DNA of 19,716 nucleotides from assembly GCA_964487895.1 (NCBI GenBank), contig CAZASM010000019.1:1-19716 (forward strand), in the 5' to 3' direction. A model generated the notes under the pieces. That model searched no databases, was not told the origin of the DNA, and saw nothing but the letters and a program-made list of their open reading frames with translations. Source of the DNA: CAYYYA01 sp964487895 (lineage in GTDB: Bacteria; Patescibacteriota; Patescibacteriia; UBA1558; 2-01-FULL-52-15). The position numbers and the translations under genes were made by a program. Positions 7,428 through 12,332 of the stretch are shown here, piece after piece; positions within the stretch are counted from its first letter, which is position 1; each line of letters opens with the position of its first letter.

Positions 7428-7697
7428 ATGAAGCGCAATAAGGCGAAGGCAAGTAATACGACAAGTCTTCGAAGCCATATATTCAAAAAGACGAAACTAC
7501 GGGCGTGGAAATACAGTCGTGAATCAGCAACCTGGGAGCCAATAACTATCCCTGAGTTTGATAGAGCGACTGATATCAATATTTATCGACAGAGGTTTCG
7601 TCCAGAACAAGGACAGAGAACTTGCGTTCGCGCCGGAAGTAGGTGCATCTGGGTATTGACTTATCTAGCGGATCATCCGAAGCGGTGGTTTTCTTGA
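7428..7697 (+). CDS. Hypothetical basic protein (89 aa)
   Basis: Unrecognised. ATG preceded by a near-consensus SD, AAAGGAGG (7416-7422 region), 5 bases away. The N-terminal third is rich in Lys/Arg (MKRNKAKASNTTSLRSH, then FKKTKLRAWKYSR). The rest carries aromatic and charged residues (WEPITIPEFDRATDINIYRQRF), two cysteines (RTCVRAGSRC) and a hydrophobic end (IWVLTYLADHPKRWFS). No membrane helix or signal peptide. Last gene before a good terminator at 7737, so probably the end of the accessory operon that begins at 6453. No function is proposed. Confidence 0.68.
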   Translation: MKRNKAKASNTTSLRSHIFKKTKLRAWKYSRESATWEPITIPEFDRATDINIYRQRFRPEQGQRTCVRAGSRCIWVLTYLADHPKRWFS

Positions 7698-7736
7698 CTC
7701 AGCTGATTTGAGTCACTCCTCAAGAAACAGAACAGG

Positions 7737-7761
7737 CTCCGGCAGAAATGTCGGAGTTTTT
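7737..7761 (+). terminator. Rho-independent terminator of the accessory operon
   Basis: CTCCGGCA (7737-7744), GAAA tetraloop, TGTCGGAG (7749-7756), then TTTTT. An 8-bp stem with one G-U pair. A second small hairpin, TGACTCA...TGAGTCA (7695-7715), overlaps the stop codon of the 89-aa gene. Confidence 0.85.
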
Positions 7762-7762
7762 A

Positions 7763-7861
7763 TTATTTCGTTCGTAGAGACTTTCTATGTCTTTGCCGAT
7801 AGAAGGTAATACCGAAGCGATGTGTTTCGTTTCTAACGACCTGAACAAAGATTGACAGGCT
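7763..7861 (-). pseudogene. Displaced C-terminal fragment of a second, diverged UvrC
   Basis: On the minus strand this stretch reads, in one frame to a TAA at 7763-7765, LSIFVQVVRNETHRFG and on through ITFYRQRHR to KSLRTK. The intact UvrC encoded nearby ends VSLLVQAIRNETHRFG ... KSLRSK. A block of 21 residues (RNETH to KSLR) is identical, yet 14 of its 21 codons differ, all synonymously. Similarity fades upstream of about 7861, and the frame hits a stop at 7883-7885, so only about 33 codons of a once full-length gene remain. Synonymous-only divergence cannot arise in a dead fragment; both copies must have diverged as working genes before being brought together. The fragment ends at the same stop position as the resident gene and has its own convergent terminator (7737-7761). 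Confidence 0.85.
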
Positions 7862-7880
7862 ATATTGTTTATGATATTTC
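7852..7880 (+). promoter_or_regulatory. Weak candidate promoter for the 34-aa gene
   Basis: TTGACA (7852-7857) is perfect, but the -10 at 17-bp spacing is only TATTTC (7875-7880); TATGAT (7870) fits better by sequence but is too close. The -35 lies in the displaced uvrC tail. Further down, TAGGTA-CA-TACCTA (7907-7920) is a possible operator-like palindrome. Confidence 0.3.
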
Positions 7881-7942
7881 TTTCAAGAATGTGTGCATAG
7901 AGCACGTAGGTACATACCTATGATTACTAATCGGAGGGTAAA

Positions 7943-8047
7943 ATGCCGCAGATGCCAGGAAAAACAGCATCGTGGAAGGAAGTCCTATTTGTTTTTATTT
8001 TAGCCGCAATAGTACTTTCAGTTGCTTGGTTGCTGATCTCCGATTAA
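7943..8047 (+). CDS. Single-pass membrane microprotein (34 aa)
   Basis: A strong SD (GGAGG, 7932-7936) lies 6 bases before the ATG. The frame encodes MPQMPGKTASWKEVL, then a hydrophobic helix (about residues 14-32, VLFVFILAAIVLSVAWLLI) ending in SD. The whole product is essentially one membrane helix with a short polar N-terminus. No family is recognised. It sits between the displaced UvrC tail (ending 7861) and the intact uvrC stop (8158), so it is part of whatever was inserted or exchanged there. Coding status rests on the SD and on the textbook helix profile. Confidence 0.6.
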   Translation: MPQMPGKTASWKEVLFVFILAAIVLSVAWLLISD

Positions 8048-8123
8048 AGAGGATTAGTGAATTCACAAGAAGAAGAGTTAGATGTTGCCTCGTCTGGGAG
8101 CAGCGGAACGTCTTCAAAGAATA

Positions 8124-8156
8124 CAGCCCCTGCGATTGACGTGGGGGCTGCTTTAA
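8124..8156. terminator. Hairpin terminator between the 34-aa gene and uvrC
   Basis: CAGCCCC (8124-8130) pairs with GGGGCTG (8144-8150); wobble pairs extend the stem to 11 bp around loop ATTGA. CTTTAAATTATTT follows on the plus strand and TATTCTTT on the minus strand, so it may serve both convergent transcripts, although neither T run is strong. Confidence 0.6.
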
Positions 8157-8157
8157 A

Positions 8158-9744
8158 TTATTTCGAACGCAGTGATTTTCTATGTCGTTGTCGGTAAAAA
8201 GTAATTCCAAACCTATGTGTCTCATTTCTAATCGCTTGAACCAATAATGAAACAGGATGCGACTTAGGTAATTTCAGACTGCCCATTTTTCCTGGAATAA
8301 ATATCTCTTCTTCACGTTTGGCTAGAGCTACAACTTTATTTTTCCATTCAGGTTTGATGACTTTCATTACGGAACTTAATTGACCCTTACCGCCATCGAT
8401 AATAATAAGATTTGGCTCTCCCCATTCAGGATGATTCTGGCGGCGAGTTAATACCTCTGCTAGCGAGGCAAAGTCATTCGGTCCTTCAACAGTTTTGATT
8501 TTAAACTTTTTATAAGCTGAGGATTTCTTTTTGCCACCTTCGAAGACAACCATAGCAGCCACGGAGAAGTTTCCTTGAATATTGGAAATGTCGTAGCACT
8601 CGATGCGGAACGGCAATTCTGATAGATTCAACTGTTCTTGGAGCTGATAGAGAGCGACGGGAATTTCAGCCTGCTGTTTTATTCTTTGATAATAACCATA
8701 GGCATTGGCAGTGGCTAGCTCAAGTAATTTTTTCTTACTACCGCGAGTGGCTGTTACCAATTTCGCTGGTTGAACAATCTTCTGCCATAGGAGTAGTGGC
8801 TTACGGGCGATAATAATTTCTTTCGGATGTTCGGATGATAGCGAATAGTGTTGAGCTAGAATTGTTTCCCAAGTTTCTTCTTCTGTCTGTCCCAGAGGAC
8901 GATCTAGTAAATAATTAAATTTATCTAAAACCTGACCCTGACGCATTTGCATGATGGTGACAGCTGACTGAGTGCCAATACTAACGATAGAGATAACGTC
9001 TTGGTTACGATCTTTGACGCTGACGATGTGTTGGGACTGCGACAACGCGCGCCAGGCTTTCAAACGGTCACGCAGCTTGGCTGCGAATTCAAAGTTATGA
9101 TCAGCTGAAGCTTGGCGCATTTGTTGTTCTAATTTTTTAGGCAGTTCAGTATCACGACCCTTGAGAATATGCTCGATTTGTTTGATCATATCCGTATACT
9201 CTCTGGCTTCAACTTTCATTTCACACGGACCTTGGCAACGACCGAGGGCGTATTGGAAACAAACTTTGCCGTTTGGTAGTTTTGATAAATCTCTTTTGCA
9301 GGTTCTAATGGGAAAGATTCGATGTAATTGTCGGACAATATTTTTGGCCGCGAATGAAGAAGTATAGGGACCGAAATATTTTCCTTTGACGACCTTTCTC
9401 CCATGAGTTGTGATTAACCTTGGGAAAGCTTCGTCGGTGATGACGATATGCGACCAAGTCTTGTCATCTCGGAGAATGACGTTGAATGGTGGGAGGTGTT
9501 TTTTGATTAACCCTGCTTCGAGAAGCAGTGCCTCAGTTTCATTCGTTACAACGGTATAATCCAGATCGGCAATTTGCTTGACCATTTCTTGCTTGGCCGG
9601 AGACAACTCAGTGCTGTCCTTGAAATAGGAGGAAACTCGGTTACGTAAATTTTTCGCTTTGCCAATATAAATAATCTTCTTATTTTTATCGAAGAAGAAG
9701 TAGACGCCGGCAGAGGTGGGGAGTTGATTAAAGATAGGTTTCAT
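8158..9744 (-). CDS. uvrC: Excinuclease ABC subunit C, lacking the C-terminal helix-hairpin-helix domain
   Basis: Dual-incision nuclease of nucleotide excision repair, acting with UvrA and UvrB; 528 aa. The N-terminal GIY-YIG nuclease spans about residues 8-90: GVYFFFD (13-19), IYIGKAKNLRNRV (25-37) and catalytic Glu E76 in EALLLEAGLIKK. A cysteine cluster CX12CX7CX3C (CKRDL...VCFQYALGRCQGPC) matches the Fe-S ligand arrangement reported for E. coli UvrC. The UVR (UvrB-binding) segment is at about 205-235 (ADHNFEFAAKLRDRL). The RNase H-like nuclease begins at IECYDISNIQG. The protein stops right after RNETHRFGITFYRQRHRKSLRSK, where homologues of about 600 aa continue into two helix-hairpin-helix motifs; those are absent. 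A displaced second copy of this tail lies at 7763. No SD; probably leaderless. Confidence 0.96.
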   Translation of the reverse strand: MKPIFNQLPTSAGVYFFFDKNKKIIYIGKAKNLRNRVSSYFKDSTELSPAKQEMVKQIADLDYTVVTNETEALLLEAGLIKKHLPPFNVILRDDKTWSHIVITDEAFPRLITTHGRKVVKGKYFGPYTSSFAAKNIVRQLHRIFPIRTCKRDLSKLPNGKVCFQYALGRCQGPCEMKVEAREYTDMIKQIEHILKGRDTELPKKLEQQMRQASADHNFEFAAKLRDRLKAWRALSQSQHIVSVKDRNQDVISIVSIGTQSAVTIMQMRQGQVLDKFNYLLDRPLGQTEEETWETILAQHYSLSSEHPKEIIIARKPLLLWQKIVQPAKLVTATRGSKKKLLELATANAYGYYQRIKQQAEIPVALYQLQEQLNLSELPFRIECYDISNIQGNFSVAAMVVFEGGKKKSSAYKKFKIKTVEGPNDFASLAEVLTRRQNHPEWGEPNLIIIDGGKGQLSSVMKVIKPEWKNKVVALAKREEEIFIPGKMGSLKLPKSHPVSLLVQAIRNETHRFGITFYRQRHRKSLRSK

Positions 9745-9750
9745 GGAGAT

Positions 9751-9779
9751 ATACTAGCGTAGAACTATTATTTTGTCAT
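9751..9779 (-). promoter_or_regulatory. Probable uvrC promoter giving a leaderless mRNA
   Basis: ATGACA (9774-9779), 17 bp, TAGTAT (9751-9756). The -10 ends 6 bases before the ATG at 9744, so transcription should begin at or next to the start codon. The -35 borders the palindromic element that begins at 9786. Confidence 0.55.
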
Positions 9780-9785
9780 TCAGTC

Positions 9786-9914
9786 TGTCATTGCGAGAGA
9801 CGCTCAGCGTCTCGAGCCTGGCATCAAGCAGCCTGCCCCGACCTTGTGGAGGGGAAGCAATCTGTAATTATAATGATAGATTGCTTCATCCTGAGTACAG
9901 GATTCGCAATGACA
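9786..9914. repeat. Large inverted repeat element of the TGTCATTGCGAG family
   Basis: The outer ends TGTCATTGCGAG (9786-9797) and CGCAATGACA (9905-9914) are inverted. The inner arms GAAGCAATCT (9854-9863) and AGATTGCTTC (9878-9887) are also inverted. Private hairpins sit in each arm: GAGACGC-TCA-GCGTCTC (9797-9813) and TCCTG-AGTA-CAGGA (9889-9902). The layout is two head-to-head copies of the element at 6309, resembling a small non-autonomous mobile element. No flanking target duplication is obvious. Confidence 0.75.
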
Positions 9915-9917
9915 ATG

Positions 9918-10015
9918 TGGTATAATGACACTGTAAGTTATTTGAGTGTAGATACGGACAGCCGTCGCAACAAAACATAATGACAACAGGGAACAATGAT
10001 TTTCCTGTTGTTTTT
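9918..10015 (+). ncRNA. Candidate small RNA with promoter and terminator
   Basis: An extended -10 promoter (TGGTATAAT, 9918-9926) is followed about 55 bases later by a strong intrinsic terminator: ACAACAGGGAA (9983-9993), loop CAATGAT, TTTCCTGTTGT (10001-10011), T run to 10015. A transcript from about 9933 to 10015 would be near 80 nt, with an extra hairpin ACGG-ACAG-CCGT (9955-9966). No convincing ORF with an SD lies inside. No -35 is visible and no known RNA family is recognised, so this is inference from signals only. Confidence 0.4.
9983..10015 (+). terminator. Intrinsic terminator in the uvrC/lipoprotein intergenic region
   Basis: An 11-bp stem (8 Watson-Crick pairs ACAACAGG/CCTGTTGT plus 3 more, including one wobble), a 7-base loop and TTTTT at 10011-10015. 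It has no coding gene immediately upstream on this strand. Confidence 0.8.
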
Positions 10016-10098
10016 GTTAAATAGGCACAGCGGTCAATCTGAGCGACGCCTAATGTAGTTGTGGTTAATTGTTCATTGAATTTTCCAACGCAGTGTCT

Positions 10099-10146
10099 AT
10101 ACCACCCCTCACCCCTCCTTACTAAGGAGGGGAAGCAGGGGAGGTA
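10099..10146. repeat. C-rich palindromic repeat, copy 2
   Basis: CCCCTCCTT (10112-10120) pairs with AAGGAGGGG (10124-10132), with outer arms ACCACCCCT and AGGGGAGGT. It shares the 17-base string CCCCTCACCCCTCCTTA (10105-10121) exactly with the copy at 15197-15213. Confidence 0.8.
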
Positions 10147-10180
10147 GATGCAAACGTGATGACTTTTTAGTTTTTAGTTT

Positions 10181-10265
10181 TGCAGGCAGGAGATCTCCTT
10201 CCAAACCTCAGTGGCCGGGCCCCATGGGCGCTGTGATGAAGAAGGTAGATGCATCCCTGCCTGCA
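10181..10265 (+). other. Structured leader of the lipoprotein gene
   Basis: TGCAGGCAGG (10181-10190) and CCTGCCTGCA (10256-10265) form a perfect 10-bp closing helix around about 65 bases that contain further self-complementary pieces (AGGAGATCTCCT at 10189-10200; GCCC-CAT-GGGC near 10219-10229). A T6 run follows at about 10300, just before the SD. It could be a regulatory 5' UTR; no known riboswitch class is recognised. An 11-base direct repeat AGGTAGATGCA (10142-10152 and 10243-10253) brackets most of it. Confidence 0.4.
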
Positions 10266-10320
10266 GGACTAGAGATTCGCTCTATCATCCTGCGCGGAAG
10301 TTTTTTCACGGAGGTTCGTC

Positions 10321-10908
10321 ATGTTGAACCGCAGGTTGTTCTTTTCACTGATGCTGACTGTCATGGTTGGTATCACCACTCTGATCGGCTGTAGTGGCGA
10401 TCAGAAGTCCACTGTCACTGCACCGGAACCGGAACGGATAGCGAACACCACGCTGCAGCCGGAGGGCTATGGTGCTCAATGGCCCAGCTACACTCAGGGT
10501 TACCGCAACACGCTCCTGCTCAATGTCGGCTATCAGGACATCGGACGCTATGGCAATGTCTGTAAAGTCTGGGTGCAGAATCTGGTCAGTCGTGTGACTG
10601 ATGGCCGTGTGACCGTTCCTTCCACAATGTCCAATCGGTATATGTGGAATACGGATCCCGCCGGTCATATCAGAGGCCAGTCCATGGCTATCGAGAATGT
10701 CCAGCCGGGACAAGTTGTGCAGATGGCTTGGGATACCAGTAAACTTCACACGTTTATCATGGCTTCCAAGACCTCGTCCGGTATGTACTGGTTGGATTCC
10801 AACTGGTCAGCCACACCGGATGGTATCGTGCGATATCACTATGTGCCCTACAGCACGTGGTATGGATTTACGAATCTGCGGTACTCTGTCTATACCATCG
10901 GCTGGTAG
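10321..10908 (+). CDS. Lipoprotein with possible CHAP/NlpC-P60-like cysteine peptidase domain
   Basis: 195 aa. Signal peptide MLNRRLFFSLMLTVMVGITT followed by lipobox LIGC (C24) with Ser at +2, so a lipid-anchored surface protein. The mature part has a spacer (about 25-65) and a domain with landmarks in the order of papain-fold amidases: Cys in YGNVCKVWVQ (C81), a PGQVVQMAW strand (129-137), His in LHTFIMAS (H143) and a polar residue in LDSNW (D159/N161), compare CHAP PGDVVVF...HVAI...NW. The assignment to that fold is inference from motif order; peptidoglycan cleavage would be the expected activity. A strong SD (GGAGG, 10310-10314) supports the ATG. The gene is more G+C-rich than uvrC or the flavoprotein gene and has the longest leader here. 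A GC-rich hairpin follows the stop. Confidence 0.82.
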   Translation: MLNRRLFFSLMLTVMVGITTLIGCSGDQKSTVTAPEPERIANTTLQPEGYGAQWPSYTQGYRNTLLLNVGYQDIGRYGNVCKVWVQNLVSRVTDGRVTVPSTMSNRYMWNTDPAGHIRGQSMAIENVQPGQVVQMAWDTSKLHTFIMASKTSSGMYWLDSNWSATPDGIVRYHYVPYSTWYGFTNLRYSVYTIGW

Positions 10909-10916
10909 TACGAACA

Positions 10917-10944
10917 AGCCGGCGAAGCTCTCGCTTCGCCGGCT
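10917..10944. terminator. GC-rich hairpin after the lipoprotein gene
   Basis: AGCCGGCGAAGC (10917-10928), loop TCTC, GCTTCGCCGGCT (10933-10944), a perfect 12-bp stem 8 bases after the stop. No T run follows, so termination may be incomplete. TACAAT (10944-10949) at its edge may be the -10 of the next gene. Confidence 0.55.
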
Positions 10945-10965
10945 ACAATAATCTAAAATGTAATT

Positions 10966-11355
10966 ATGAAAATCAAAATAATGTACGTCGCTGTTATATT
11001 TTTGCTCGTAAGTAGTATTATGTATCTTTGGTGGCAACAATCCGGTAATCCGCAACTCTTTCGTCAAAGCAATTTATTGGACATTGTGCATCAGCAGTAT
11101 CCTGATAAAGGTAATACGTACAGTCTCAAAAAACTGTATTACAACTGGGCAGTAGTTTCTGTCGTCTTCACACCAGGTGGAGGAGCGGAGTTAATAGCCA
11201 AAAATGACAATGGTATTTGGCGCCAAGTCACAGCTGGAAATGATTTGATTGATTGTGCTGTTGTCGAGCAGGAACAGATACCAGTAGCGATATATGAGAA
11301 ATGCGTAAACTATAAAAATGGTGAAGTCTATCCACCAGATGTTATGTCGAGGTAA
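10966..11355 (+). CDS. Hypothetical membrane-anchored protein (129 aa)
   Basis: Unrecognised family. An N-terminal helix (about residues 4-22, KIMYVAVIFLLVSSIMYLWW) acts as signal anchor, followed by a small external domain with WAVVSVVFTPGGGAELIAKNDNGIWRQVTAG and two cysteines (DLIDCAVV and YEKCVNY) that could pair. The order Trp-strand, GGG turn, strand, IW..V..G, C, IP, C resembles small beta-sheet secreted domains common in Patescibacteria, but that is only an impression. ATG at 10966 without SD; the -10 TACAAT lies 16 bases upstream. Ends before a very strong terminator. Confidence 0.8.
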   Translation: MKIKIMYVAVIFLLVSSIMYLWWQQSGNPQLFRQSNLLDIVHQQYPDKGNTYSLKKLYYNWAVVSVVFTPGGGAELIAKNDNGIWRQVTAGNDLIDCAVVEQEQIPVAIYEKCVNYKNGEVYPPDVMSR

Positions 11356-11368
11356 TCAAAACGTTATT

Positions 11369-11413
11369 AAATAAACCACTACCGCCTTACAGGCGGTAGT
11401 GGTTTATTTTTTT
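11369..11413 (+). terminator. Strong rho-independent terminator
   Basis: A perfect 18-bp stem (11369-11386 with 11392-11409), loop TTACA, core ACCACTACCGCC/GGCGGTAGTGGT, followed by seven T at 11407-11413. The minus strand also reads into an AT-rich tract, so it may separate the convergent acetyltransferase gene too. Confidence 0.93.
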
Positions 11414-11489
11414 CAACACTATTATGATTGATTCAGGTGTGATGATTCAAGTTGATGAACTGATTTTCGTCAAGATGTTTTAATCTTTT

Positions 11490-12110
11490 CTATGTTTCAT
11501 CTGGAACTGTAGGTTTTTCTGAATCAAGAAAAACATACCTAGTATGATTGCCCTCTTGATAGGTTCGGGCCAATCCTTTTTTGACTAACCCTTTCCATAG
11601 ATTTTCAGCTCCTTTACTAAGTAGGGTGTCAGAGTTAAGCGGGTTGTGGTATTGACTTTGAGCTAAGGCGTTCATCGTCAATAAGCGTCTTGTCCCTAAT
11701 CCTTGCTTTCGGTATTTAGTTTCAGTGTTCGAGAAGCCGACAAATGGTTTATTCTTGAAATAACTAGAATTAGTTTCATTCAGTCTCAATTCGGCATAAC
11801 CAGTTTCTTCATTTTGATTATTAAAATCAATAAGGTAGTTGAGTTGTTCGGTTTCTCTATTTGTAGAGTAGGTCTTTGTCTGTCGTGCGATATAGGTTAT
11901 ATCACCATTTTCATGACGCACCGCTTGGAATCCCTCAAAGTTACCCGGTTCATAGTCCTCAGGCAGGATTAACTGTTTGCTTCTGTTCTCAAAAAAATTC
12001 ATAACATCAAGCGGGATATCTGTCGCTTCGATTGTCTCAAAGTTTATTATGGCTGGACCCTCCATGGATGGACTGAGTTCAGGTGTCTCAGGTAACTCGG
12101 GATTTTTCAT
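11490..12110 (-). CDS. GNAT-fold acetyltransferase-like protein
   Basis: 206 aa, cytoplasmic. Residues 1-25 are Pro/Glu-rich and probably disordered. The C-terminal half shows GNAT features: strand ETGYAELRL (102-110), the acetyl-CoA pyrophosphate loop YRKQGLGTRRLL (133-144, R/Q-x-x-G-x-G/A type), then helix TMNALAQS and a late helix AENLWKGLVKKGLAR (168-182). The segment PLNSDTLLSKGAENLW is typical of GNAT-like domains in which the substrate is unknown. The N-terminal half (FQAVRHENGDITYIARQTKTY) may be the first strands of the same fold. Monocistronic, with an AT-rich promoter region and no SD. The substrate cannot be inferred. Confidence 0.75.
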   Translation of the reverse strand: MKNPELPETPELSPSMEGPAIINFETIEATDIPLDVMNFFENRSKQLILPEDYEPGNFEGFQAVRHENGDITYIARQTKTYSTNRETEQLNYLIDFNNQNEETGYAELRLNETNSSYFKNKPFVGFSNTETKYRKQGLGTRRLLTMNALAQSQYHNPLNSDTLLSKGAENLWKGLVKKGLARTYQEGNHTRYVFLDSEKPTVPDET

Positions 12111-12128
12111 AGAGTATTTATAGTCATT

Positions 12129-12134
12129 ATTATA
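12129..12134 (-). promoter_or_regulatory. -10 element of the acetyltransferase gene
   Basis: TATAAT on the minus strand, 18 bases before the ATG. No good -35 is found at normal spacing. TATAAA even closer to the start is an alternative. Confidence 0.45.
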
Positions 12135-12250
12135 CGAATCAACGCTCTAACAATACTCTTAAATATCGTAATATTCAAGCATTTTTAGCTTTAAAATTTT
12201 GACCCGTATTTTTGACTTTTGAGTTTTGCCTTTTTACTTTCCTTCCCTCC

Positions 12251-12279
12251 TTGACCCGCTCGTCTTTTTTCTGTATAAT
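12251..12279 (+). promoter_or_regulatory. uvrA promoter
   Basis: TTGACC (12251-12256), 17 bp, consensus TATAAT (12274-12279). Predicted leader of about 45 bases to the ATG at 12333, longer than for other core genes here. No SOS-box-like palindrome is seen. Confidence 0.88.
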
Positions 12280-12332
12280 CGCTCCTAGTTTCACTTGCTC
12301 AGGGGTAGTTTGATTATTAGAAAACTGACCTC

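Noticed and set aside
7720..7905. 61-aa minus-strand open frame over the displaced uvrC tail
   Set aside because: It is in a different frame from the UvrC homology, which explains the region better.
8081..8155. 24-codon frame starting at an ATG near 8081
   Set aside because: No SD, and the sequence is dominated by the terminator hairpin.
8057..8197. 46-codon plus-strand frame from a GTG, with an acidic Ser/Gly/Thr-rich start
   Set aside because: The SD (AGAGGA) is too close, it contains a terminator hairpin and it runs into the antisense of uvrC; no firm support, though not impossible.
9980..10021. 14-codon frame (MTTGNNDFPVV...) in the candidate RNA
   Set aside because: It coincides exactly with the terminator stem-loop and has no SD.
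10345..10749. 134-aa minus-strand open frame opposite the lipoprotein
   Set aside because: Shadow of the lipoprotein gene, which has signal peptide, lipobox and SD; the reverse frame has none.
11414..11489. Hidden gene or RNA between the strong terminator and the acetyltransferase stop
   Set aside because: AT-rich, short and without a stable hairpin or an SD-linked frame.
12201..12332. SOS (LexA) box in front of uvrA
   Set aside because: Only the promoter is visible; no CTG-N10-CAG or GAAC-N4-GTTC type palindrome was found.
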